Source: Agromyces larvae
Lineage (GTDB): Bacteria; Actinomycetota; Actinomycetes; Actinomycetales; Microbacteriaceae
Direction of reading: 5' to 3'
DNA length: 64,000 nt
Assembly (NCBI RefSeq): GCF_022811705.1
Contig: NZ_CP094528.1
Coordinates: 2,294,001-2,358,000, forward strand
Shown here: in pieces, positions 20,832 to 27,962 of the stretch
How the letters are laid out: every line of letters starts with the position of its first letter
Position numbering within the stretch: the stretch's first letter is position 1
Made by a program: the position numbers and the translations under genes
The notes under the pieces: generated by a model
Seen by the model: only the letters and a program-made list of their open reading frames with translations
Databases searched by the model: none
Told to the model about the DNA's origin: nothing

Positions 20832-22928
20832 CTACTTCTTCTTGCCCTTCTTGGCGAGCGTCTTCTCGTGCACCGGCGCGGTGCCCGACGCGCGCTGCGC
20901 CTCGAAGTACGCCCGCGCCTCGTCCTGGCGCTCCTGCTCGGCACCCGAGGCGATCTTGGCGCGCAGGTGCTCGTCGGTGTACCCGAACGCGTTCACCAGG
21001 TCGAGGGCGTACGGACGCAGCCGCTCGATGAGACGGTCGATGTACGCGGTCACCGACTGCGCGCGCTGCGGCGAGAGCCGGCCGTGGATGAGGTACCACT
21101 CGAGGTGCTTCTCGATGAGACCGAGCCCGAACAGATCGCGCACCCAGGTGAGCACCTGCTTGGTGCCCGCATCGGCGGTGCGCTCGAGCCCGCGCGTGAA
21201 CGCCTCCCACTGCAGCAGCTCGGCGTGCGCGCGAGCAGCCTCGATGAGCTCGTTCTGGTTGCGATTGAACACCGCCGCGGCGTCGGCCTTCGGCAGCTTC
21301 CGCGCGCCGTTCAGACGGCCCGCGATCTCGGCGATCATCGTCTCGACCCGGTCGGTGAGCAGGTCGTGCTGCGCCTTCTCATCGCGCAGCCCCGACACCG
21401 AGCGGGCGGTCGATCCGAAGTCGGCGAGGTTCTGCCCGAGACGGCGCAGCCCCGAACCGTGGAACGCCTTCTCAGCGGTCTGACCGACCGCGTACCGGGC
21501 GAGCGCGCCGAAGCCGGCACCCTTGAACTGCTTCGAGTAGTCGGTGAGCAGTCGCTTGGCGACCAGCTGCAGCAGCACGTTGTTGTCGCCCTCGAACGTG
21601 ACGTACACGTCGAGGTCCTGGCGCAGCCCGACGATGCGGTTCTCGGCGAGGAAGCCCGCACCGCCGCACGCCTCGCGCGCTTCCTGCAGCGTGTCGAGCG
21701 CGTGCCAGGTCGACAGCGGCTTCAGGGCGGCGGCGATCGTCTCGAGGTCCTCGCGGTCCTCGTCGGACGCGGCCTTGCCGCTGAACACCGCGTCGAACTT
21801 CACGAGGAACTCGTCGTGCGCGAACGTCTGCGCGTACACCGTCGCGAGCCGCGGGATGAGTCGGCGCTGGTGCCGGCCGTAGTCCAGCAGCACCTCCTCC
21901 TCGGTCTCGCTCGCGCCGGTGAACTGGCGGCGCTGGGTCGCGTAGGTGATCGCGATTGTGAGCGCCATCGCCGCGGCCGCGGTGGATGCTCCGTCGAGCG
22001 AGACCCGGCCCTGCACGAGGGTGCCGAGCATGGTGAAGAACCGACGGCCGGGGCTCTGGATCGGGCTCGAGTAGGTGCCGTCCGCGGCGACGTCGCCGTA
22101 GCGGTTCAGCAGGTAGTCGCGGGGGATGCGCACGCCCGTGAAGTGCAGGCGGCCGTTGTCGATGCCGTTCAGGCCGCCCTTCAGGCCGTCGTCCTCGCCG
22201 CCGACGCCGGGGAGGAACTCGCCCTCGTCGTCGCGCAGGTGGATGTAGAACGCGTGCACGCCGTGGTTCACGCCCTTGGTGATGAGCTGGGCGAACACGA
22301 CCGCGTCCTTGCCGTGCAGCGCCGCGTTGCCGAGGTAGTCCTTCCACGCGCCGCGGAACGGCGTGTCGATGACGAACTCCTGCGTCGCCTCGTCATAGGT
22401 CGCCGTCGTGGCGATCGACGCGACGTCCGACCCGTGCCCGGTCTCGGTCATCGCGAACGCGCCCGGCACCTCGAGCGACATGATCTTCGGCAGGAACCGC
22501 TCGTGGTGGCTCTTCGTGCCGAGGTGCAGCACCGCGGCGCCGAACAGCCCCCACTGCACGCCCGACTTGATCTGCAGGCTCGGGTCGGCGACCACGAGCT
22601 CCTCGAACGCGGCGATATTGCCGCCGTGGTCGTCCATGCCGCCGAGCTCCTTCGGGAACGCCCGGTGCACGGCGCCCGAGTCGACGAGGAGCTGGAGCTG
22701 CGCGAGCACGCGCTCGCGGTGCTCGGCCATCGACTGGCCCTCAATGCGCTGGTACTCGGGCTGCGCCGCGCGCTCGCGCGCCTCGAGGCGGATGTCGGCC
22801 CAGGTGCCCAGCAGCTGGCGGCCCAGGGCTTCGACATCGACCTTCGGCCGGTCGGATGCCTCGGAGGCCGCGTTCGCGGGCGCCGCCGCGGCGGGCTGCT
22901 GCTTCGTACGGGGTGCGGTGTCAACCAT
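20832..22928 (-). CDS. Acyl-CoA oxidase
   Basis: A 698-residue acyl-CoA oxidase of the long, peroxisomal-like type, the first enzyme of an oxygen-consuming beta-oxidation route that forms trans-2-enoyl-CoA and hydrogen peroxide. Seen: FPKELGGMDDHGGNIAAFEEL, the flavin-binding AMTETGHGSDVASI, the PGVGGEDDGLKGGLNGIDNGRLHFTGVRIP strand region, the ACGGAGFLAENR helix and VTFEGDNNVLLQL, which carries the catalytic Glu. A second C-terminal helical domain follows. The N-terminal 25 residues are Ala/Pro-rich and the C-terminus ends in KKGKKK. A TAGCGT box about 45 bp upstream (around 22971-22976) may be its promoter. It stands alone. Confidence 0.9.
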   Translation of the reverse strand: MVDTAPRTKQQPAAAAPANAASEASDRPKVDVEALGRQLLGTWADIRLEARERAAQPEYQRIEGQSMAEHRERVLAQLQLLVDSGAVHRAFPKELGGMDDHGGNIAAFEELVVADPSLQIKSGVQWGLFGAAVLHLGTKSHHERFLPKIMSLEVPGAFAMTETGHGSDVASIATTATYDEATQEFVIDTPFRGAWKDYLGNAALHGKDAVVFAQLITKGVNHGVHAFYIHLRDDEGEFLPGVGGEDDGLKGGLNGIDNGRLHFTGVRIPRDYLLNRYGDVAADGTYSSPIQSPGRRFFTMLGTLVQGRVSLDGASTAAAAMALTIAITYATQRRQFTGASETEEEVLLDYGRHQRRLIPRLATVYAQTFAHDEFLVKFDAVFSGKAASDEDREDLETIAAALKPLSTWHALDTLQEAREACGGAGFLAENRIVGLRQDLDVYVTFEGDNNVLLQLVAKRLLTDYSKQFKGAGFGALARYAVGQTAEKAFHGSGLRRLGQNLADFGSTARSVSGLRDEKAQHDLLTDRVETMIAEIAGRLNGARKLPKADAAAVFNRNQNELIEAARAHAELLQWEAFTRGLERTADAGTKQVLTWVRDLFGLGLIEKHLEWYLIHGRLSPQRAQSVTAYIDRLIERLRPYALDLVNAFGYTDEHLRAKIASGAEQERQDEARAYFEAQRASGTAPVHEKTLAKKGKKK

Positions 22929-23131
22929 CGTCGGTGCCGTCCTTCTCGATCGAATGAAGACTGCCGTCCACGCTACGGGGGTCGCTCGGCGCCCGGGAAA
23001 CGGTGCGTGAGGGGCCTACAAACGGCGCTCCGAGGCCCGCGCGCGAGCTTGTCCGCACCCTACAATTCGGCGTGCCCGACTCGGTCGCATCCCCACAACG
23101 GTGGACCGAGGCATCCGGGGCCCTTCGTCGG

Positions 23132-23542
23132 TCAACTGCGGAAGAAGGCACTCGCCTTCCGGCTCCAGAGCAGCAGCACGACGATGAGCGAGAAGAGGAT
23201 GCCGAGCCACTCCCAGATCACCTCGGGGCGGTTGCCGTAGTACGCGAACACGAGGAACAGCCCGCCGATGATCGACAGCACCTCGACGACCGTGACGACC
23301 AGGCGCGCCGCCGAGTTGCCGTTCAGCAGGCCACCGGCCACCAACACCACGATGAGGCCGACGATGATCGACCCGATCGCGGCGGTCAGCAGCCCGCCGG
23401 TGCCCTGGAACTGGTCGACGACGGCCTGCACCGGCAGCAGGAACAGCAGCAGGATGCCCGAGATCAGATCGAGCGCCCCCGAGATCCACGCCAGCACCGC
23501 CACGACGGTGACCCCCGTCGGTCGAATCGCCCTGTCGGCCAT
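23132..23542 (-). CDS. Four-helix membrane protein of unknown function
   Basis: A 136-residue integral membrane protein. Four hydrophobic segments are visible: VTVVAVLAWISGALDLISGILLLFLL, LLTAAIGSIIVGLIVVLVAGGLL, LVVTVVEVLSIIGGLFLVFAYY and WLGILFSLIVVLLLW, ending with a short basic tail RKASAFFRS. It resembles the many small actinobacterial membrane proteins with a PTGVTVVAVLAWI-type start, but no function is known to me. It is downstream of recQ on the same strand, 71 bp away. Confidence 0.75.
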   Translation of the reverse strand: MADRAIRPTGVTVVAVLAWISGALDLISGILLLFLLPVQAVVDQFQGTGGLLTAAIGSIIVGLIVVLVAGGLLNGNSAARLVVTVVEVLSIIGGLFLVFAYYGNRPEVIWEWLGILFSLIVVLLLWSRKASAFFRS

Positions 23543-23613
23543 GTGCCCCTCCGCATCGCCTGCACGCCGCCCCTCGCAGCGCTCCCCTGCGGCGATCGTA
23601 GCGCGACCGTGCG

Positions 23614-25632
23614 TCAGTTCGCGGCGACCACCGCGACGAGCGCGTCGCCGTACTGCTCGCGCTTCTTCGCCCCGATGCCCGAGATGCCTTCGAGTTCGGC
23701 GATGCTCGACGGGCGCGCGACCGCGACGGCGCGCAGCGTCGCATCACCGAAGACGATGTAGGCGGGCACGCCCTGCTCGCGGGCCTCGCCGGCCCGCCAC
23801 GCGCGCAGCGCTTCGAACAGTTCGGCCTGCGCCGGTTCGAGATCGGATGCCGCGGGCGCGGCCCGCTTCGCCTGCGCACGCGGTGCGCGTTCGGGCTCGG
23901 TGCGCAACTGCACCTGTCGACGGCCGGACAGCACCTCCGCCGATGCGTCGGTCAGCGCGAGCACGCCGTACTCGCCCTGCGACTGCAGCAGCCCCTGGGC
24001 CAGCAACTGCCGCACGACCCCGCGCCACTGCTGGTCGCCGAGGTCGTCGCCGATGCCCCAGGTCGCGAGCGTGTCGTGTCCGTACTGCTCGACCCTCGGG
24101 GTGCGCTTGCCGCGGAGGATGTCGATCAGGTGCCCGGCGCCGTACCGCTGCCCGCGCTCGCGCTGCAGCCGCACGACGGTCGACAGCAGCTTCTGCGCGG
24201 GCACGGTGCCGTCCCACGCGGCGGGCGGCTCGAGGCAGGTGTCGCAGTTGCCGCACGGGGCGCTTCGCTGCCCGAAGTACGCGAGCAGGTTCTGCCGACG
24301 GCACTGCACCGTCTCGCAGAGCGCGAGCATGGCGTCGAGGTGGGCGCTCAGGCGGCGTCGATGCGCGAGGTCGCCCGGACTCTCGTCGATCATGCGACGC
24401 TGCTGCACCACGTCTTGCAGGCCGTACGCGAGCCACGCCGTCGACGGCAGGCCGTCGCGGCCGGCCCGCCCCGTCTCCTGGTAGTACCCCTCGACCGACT
24501 TCGGCAGGTCGACATGGGCGACGAACCGCACATCGGGCTTGTCGATGCCCATGCCGAACGCGATGGTCGCCACCACCACGACCCCGTCTTCGCGGAGGAA
24601 CCGCTCTTGCGTGCGGCGGCGCACGTCGGCGTCGAGACCCGCGTGGTACGGCATCGCGTCGACGCCGTTCTGCACGAGGAACGCCGCGATCTTCTCGGTC
24701 GACGCCCGCGACAGCGCGTAGACGATGCCCGCGGCGGCCCGCCCGTCACCGTCGACCCCCTCGGCCCGGATGAACTGGAGCAGCTGCTTACGCACCTCGT
24801 TCTTCGGTGCGATGCGGTACTGGATGTTCGGCCGATCGAAACTCGCCACGAAGTGCTTCGCATCACCGAGGGACAACCGCTCGGTGATCTCGCGATGGGT
24901 CGCCTCGGTGGCGGTCGCGGTGAGCGCGATCCGCGGCACGTCGGGCCAGCGCTCGGCGAGCTCGGACAGCGCCAAGTAGTCGGGCCGGAAGTCGTGACCC
25001 CACTGCGCCACGCAGTGCGCCTCGTCGATCGCGAACAGCGCGATCGTGCCCCGCTCGAGGAACCGCTTGACCGGTTCGGAATTCAGCCGCTCGGGTGCGA
25101 TGTACAGCAGGTCGAGCTCGCCCGCGAGGTACGCCCGCTCGACCTGCGCGCGCTCGGCGGGCGACTGGCTCGAGTTCAGGTACCCCGCACGCACGCCGTT
25201 GCGCACGAGCGCGTCGACCTGGTCGTGCATGAGCGCGATGAGCGGCGACACCACCACGCCGGTGCCCTCGCGCAGCAGCGCCGGGATCTGGTAGCAGAGG
25301 CTCTTGCCGCCGCCGGTCGGCATGAGCACGACGGCGTCGCCGCCGCCCGCGACCCGGTCGATGATCTCGGCCTGCTCGCCGCGGAACGCGTCGTACCCGA
25401 ACACGGTGTGCAGCGCGTCGAGCGCGGTCGCGAACCGGGCGGGCGCGGCGCGCGTGACGGGCGGTGCGACGGATGCCACGGAGCCCGTCGCGGGCGCGGC
25501 GGCCCCGCCGAACCGGTCGGAGGCGGAGTCGGGCGGCAGCCACGCCTCGTCGTCGTCGGGAGGGGTGAGCGCGTCGGGGTCGAACGGGATGTCGTCGGGC
25601 TCCCAGGCCGGCTCGTACGCGCTGCGGTTCAC
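23614..25632 (-). CDS. recQ: ATP-dependent DNA helicase RecQ
   Basis: A 672-residue RecQ helicase that unwinds DNA 3'-to-5' in recombination and repair. I place the start at the GTG at 25632 because a TAGGGT box sits 7 bp upstream (25640-25645) and the longer frame is not protein-like. Motifs in order: LMPTGGGKSLCYQIPALL (motif I), DEAHCVAQWGHDFRPDY (motif II), ALTATAT (III), GIVYALSR (IV), YHAGLDADVRRRTQERFL, VVATIAFGMGIDKPDVRFVAH (V), YYQETGRAGRDGLPS (VI). The RecQ zinc-binding cysteines (CRRQNLLAYFG...CGNCDTC), a winged-helix domain and an HRDC-like C-terminus (ISGIGAKKREQYGDALV) follow. An acidic 70-residue N-terminal tail precedes the helicase core. Confidence 0.95.
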   Translation of the reverse strand: MNRSAYEPAWEPDDIPFDPDALTPPDDDEAWLPPDSASDRFGGAAAPATGSVASVAPPVTRAAPARFATALDALHTVFGYDAFRGEQAEIIDRVAGGGDAVVLMPTGGGKSLCYQIPALLREGTGVVVSPLIALMHDQVDALVRNGVRAGYLNSSQSPAERAQVERAYLAGELDLLYIAPERLNSEPVKRFLERGTIALFAIDEAHCVAQWGHDFRPDYLALSELAERWPDVPRIALTATATEATHREITERLSLGDAKHFVASFDRPNIQYRIAPKNEVRKQLLQFIRAEGVDGDGRAAAGIVYALSRASTEKIAAFLVQNGVDAMPYHAGLDADVRRRTQERFLREDGVVVVATIAFGMGIDKPDVRFVAHVDLPKSVEGYYQETGRAGRDGLPSTAWLAYGLQDVVQQRRMIDESPGDLAHRRRLSAHLDAMLALCETVQCRRQNLLAYFGQRSAPCGNCDTCLEPPAAWDGTVPAQKLLSTVVRLQRERGQRYGAGHLIDILRGKRTPRVEQYGHDTLATWGIGDDLGDQQWRGVVRQLLAQGLLQSQGEYGVLALTDASAEVLSGRRQVQLRTEPERAPRAQAKRAAPAASDLEPAQAELFEALRAWRAGEAREQGVPAYIVFGDATLRAVAVARPSSIAELEGISGIGAKKREQYGDALVAVVAAN

Positions 25633-25639
25633 CCGCTCG

Positions 25640-25645
25640 ACCCTA
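25640..25645 (-). promoter_or_regulatory. -10 box of a probable leaderless recQ transcript
   Basis: TAGGGT on the minus strand ends 7 bp before the GTG start of recQ. The spacing fits transcription beginning at the start codon, and no ribosome-binding site intervenes. Confidence 0.5.
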
Positions 25646-25696
25646 CCCGCCACCCCCGACCTCAACCCCCTCCCCTCCCCTCCCCAGGCACAACCT

Positions 25697-25783
25697 GTAC
25701 GCAATTCAGGTGCGGAGGTGTGTCGGGCGGCGTCGAAACCGGTTTCGCGCGCGACACGCCGCGCGCGGACCTGAATTGCGTAC
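25697..25783. repeat. Nested inverted repeat, 87 bp
   Basis: A perfect 15-bp inverted repeat (GTACGCAATTCAGGT at 25697-25711, its complement at 25769-25783) encloses GTGTCG/CGACAC (25720-25725, 25752-25757) and a central perfect palindrome CGAAACCGGTTTCG (25734-25747). It could form a long cruciform. It lies between recQ and copC, both leftward, and may be a terminator for the copper operon or a small mobile or REP-like element. Confidence 0.75.
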
Positions 25784-25822
25784 CTGCACCTACCTACCTA
25801 CACCTACCTACCTACCTACCTA
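25781..25822. repeat. Tetranucleotide CTAC run
   Basis: A simple repeat built of CTAC/ACCT units with two CACC interruptions, abutting the nested inverted repeat. It is noncoding. Such runs can vary in length by slippage. Confidence 0.8.
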
Positions 25823-25851
25823 GCGAACGGCCGACCGGACGGACGGGCCGG

Positions 25852-26466
25852 CTACTCGGCGGGCGGGGTGCGGCGCGGGCGGGCGAGGAGCCAGGTCGCG
25901 ACGCCCGCTGCGACCACGAGCAGGGCCGCCGCGCCGATCCAGAGCGCATCGGCGGGCAACGCCGGCGGCGAGGCATCCGAGCCGGCCGGAGCATCCGTCG
26001 TCTCACCCGTGGCGAGGTCGGCGCAGGCAGGCTCCGCAGTTCCCTCGGCGAGTACCTCCCCCTCAGCGGGCGCCCACTCGAACGCGAACTCACCCGCGAT
26101 GGGGTGGCCGTCGGCCGACACCACGCGCCACTCCACCGTGTACTCGCCGGCCTTGCCGAGCGCGAGCGGCACCGAGGCATCCGACCCGGTGACCGTCGCG
26201 CACGCCGTCGCGTAGTGCAGCCCGTCGGGGCCGACCACGTCGATCACGTTGCCCGACCCGAGGTCGAGCAGTTCGTCGCTCGTGGTCAGCGACACCTCGC
26301 CGGGCTGGGTCGTGACCGTCTCGCCGTCGGCCGGCGAAGTCGAGGTGATCGAGTTGTGCGCCGCCGCCGGCGCGGCCGGTGCGACGGCGAGCAGTGCGGC
26401 CGCGCACACCGCCGCACCGGCGGCCGCGAACCCGGCGGCCCGCCGGAACCGCACGCGAGCGGACAT
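25852..26466 (-). CDS. copC: CopC-domain copper-binding membrane-anchored protein
   Basis: A 204-residue exported protein from the ATG at 26466. It has a signal peptide (FRRAAGFAAAGAAVCAAALLAVAPAAPAAAH) with the mature N-terminus starting at the copper-binding His, followed by the CopC beta-barrel pattern (TSTSPADGETVTTQPGEVSLTTSDEL, VEWRVVSADGHPIAGEFAFEW, which carries the second His). A Pro/Ser-rich spacer and a C-terminal membrane helix (ALWIGAAALLVVAAGVATWLLA) plus basic tail anchor it. It shares one base (TGATG) with the YcnI gene upstream, so the two are coupled. It should bind Cu(II) at the cell surface. Confidence 0.9.
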   Translation of the reverse strand: MSARVRFRRAAGFAAAGAAVCAAALLAVAPAAPAAAHNSITSTSPADGETVTTQPGEVSLTTSDELLDLGSGNVIDVVGPDGLHYATACATVTGSDASVPLALGKAGEYTVEWRVVSADGHPIAGEFAFEWAPAEGEVLAEGTAEPACADLATGETTDAPAGSDASPPALPADALWIGAAALLVVAAGVATWLLARPRRTPPAE

Positions 26467-27170
26467 CACGCGCGCTCCCCGGCGCGGGCGGCGATGGCCA
26501 GCACGATACCGATCACACCGACCACGAGTCCGCCGATGCCGAGCACCCGGGCCAGCACATCGGGCTCGGACGGGGCCGGCTGCGAGGCATCCGTCGACTC
26601 GGTCGCATCGCCACCGTGGCCCGCATGCTCGTCGGCGACCGCCTCGATCACCGCGATCGTCGGCGCCGGGGTCTCGGGCTCGGCGCCGTCGTCGGTCGGC
26701 AGGTCGGCCCAGTTCGTCTCGCCCTCGACGCAGGACTGCAGCACCGGGAACGCGAGCGTCGTGCCCGCCGCGTCGTCGGGCGTGCGCACCTGGAGTTCGA
26801 ACGTGTCGCGGTAGCCGTCGGGCAGCGGGGTGTCGGCCGTGTAGACGACCTGTCCGACGCGCTCGGTCACGGTGTCGCCGTGGGCGCCCTCGGCGGGTTC
26901 GTCGAGCGGCACCATGACCTTCTCGACCGTCCACCCGGGCTTCACGGTCGGGGTGACCGACAGCACGTTCTCGGGGAGGTCGAAGGTGAGGGCGGTCGTC
27001 GGCGAGCCGTCGCATCCGTGCCCGACCGAGAAGGTGAGCACGGTGTACGCCCCGGCGGGCGCGTCGCCCGGCGTGACGGTGACGTGGGCCGACGCGGCGA
27101 GCGGCGCGGCGGCGAGGGCGAGCAGGGCGCCGGCACCGAGGCCGGCGGCGGAGAGTCGCGCGATGCGCAT
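26466..27170 (-). CDS. YcnI-family copper-associated protein
   Basis: A 234-residue exported protein, ATG at 27170 after AAGGA. The signal peptide ends in ASAH, exposing a mature N-terminal His as in YcnI (DUF1775) copper-binding proteins. The conserved body follows: VTVTPGDAPAGAYTVLTFSVGHGC, VKPGWTVEKV with the conserved Trp, and FPVLQSCVEGETNW. A His-containing spacer (DEHAGHGGD) and a C-terminal membrane helix (VLGIGGLVVGVIGIVLAIAA) follow. It sits first in a pair with CopC, with a His-rich membrane protein upstream, so the set probably handles copper outside the membrane. Confidence 0.9.
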   Translation of the reverse strand: MRIARLSAAGLGAGALLALAAAPLAASAHVTVTPGDAPAGAYTVLTFSVGHGCDGSPTTALTFDLPENVLSVTPTVKPGWTVEKVMVPLDEPAEGAHGDTVTERVGQVVYTADTPLPDGYRDTFELQVRTPDDAAGTTLAFPVLQSCVEGETNWADLPTDDGAEPETPAPTIAVIEAVADEHAGHGGDATESTDASQPAPSEPDVLARVLGIGGLVVGVIGIVLAIAARAGERA

Positions 27171-27259
27171 GATCTGAGGAGTCCTTCGGAGTTCGTTCGC
27201 GCGGGCGCGCGGGCGCGCCCGGCGGATGGGATGGGGTGAGCCGATGCGTGGGTCGCGCG

Positions 27260-27883
27260 TCAGCGCGCGACGGATGCTGCGGGCGGGCCCCGGTACCGGA
27301 GGGCATCGACCAGACGGAGGACGACGGGCGTCGCGAGCGGCCGCTCGGCGCGCACGCGCGGTGCGGCGGGCAGGTCGGCGAGCGGGATGCGCATCCGCGA
27401 GAGCCGGGCGAGGATGCCTCGGGCGAGCCGTGCGAACGCGGCGAACACGTCGTCGGCGATGACGAGGAACGCCACCGTGAGCGCGGCCGCGACGAGGTGC
27501 GTGAACGGCATCGCGACGCCGCCGTGGTCGACGAGCGGCTGAGCCGACCCGAGCGCACCGAGCGAGCCGGTATGGCCCGGGTGGACGACGTGCGACAGGT
27601 GCGCTGCGGATGTCACGGGCCCCGGAGCATCCGCAGCGCCGATGCCGATCGCGAAGACGAGGTGCAGCAGTGCCTGGGTGACCAGCGCCGAGACCGCCGT
27701 GGCGAGCGTGCGGGCGCGCGCGCCCGCGAGCAGCATCGCGAGCGGCGCCGAGAACGCGAGGGCGAGACCGATCGCGACCGGGCCCGGCGCGGCACCCCCG
27801 CCGGCGGTGTGCGCGAGAGCGGCGACGAAGGCCGCGAACCCGGCCACCGCCGTGCCGCGCACCGCCCGAGCGCCGCGAGTCAT
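27260..27883 (-). CDS. Membrane protein with a His/Met-rich loop, copper cluster
   Basis: A 207-residue membrane protein from the ATG at 27883. About five hydrophobic helices are visible (GTAVAGFAAFVAALAH, GPVAIGLALAFSAPLAMLLAG, TAVSALVTQALLHLVFAIGIG, FTHLVAAALTVAFLVIADDVF). Between helices 3 and 4 is a loop with HLSHVVHPGH and a further VDHGGVAMPFTH segment, a likely metal-binding surface. It lies about 90 bp upstream of the YcnI-CopC pair on the same strand. No named family is recognised; a role in copper transfer or sensing is inferred from neighbours and histidines. Confidence 0.65.
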   Translation of the reverse strand: MTRGARAVRGTAVAGFAAFVAALAHTAGGGAAPGPVAIGLALAFSAPLAMLLAGARARTLATAVSALVTQALLHLVFAIGIGAADAPGPVTSAAHLSHVVHPGHTGSLGALGSAQPLVDHGGVAMPFTHLVAAALTVAFLVIADDVFAAFARLARGILARLSRMRIPLADLPAAPRVRAERPLATPVVLRLVDALRYRGPPAASVAR

Positions 27884-27962
27884 CACCGTGCCAGCGTACC
27901 CGCGCCATCCGATACAGCAGGCGGCCGACCGGTTCCCCGGCCGGCCGCCCATCGGTCGTCGA

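Noticed and set aside
20121..23240. A 1039-residue plus-strand open frame opposite the acyl-CoA oxidase
   Set aside because: It is Arg-rich antisense of a clearly recognisable oxidase and spans several unrelated genes; a product of high GC content.
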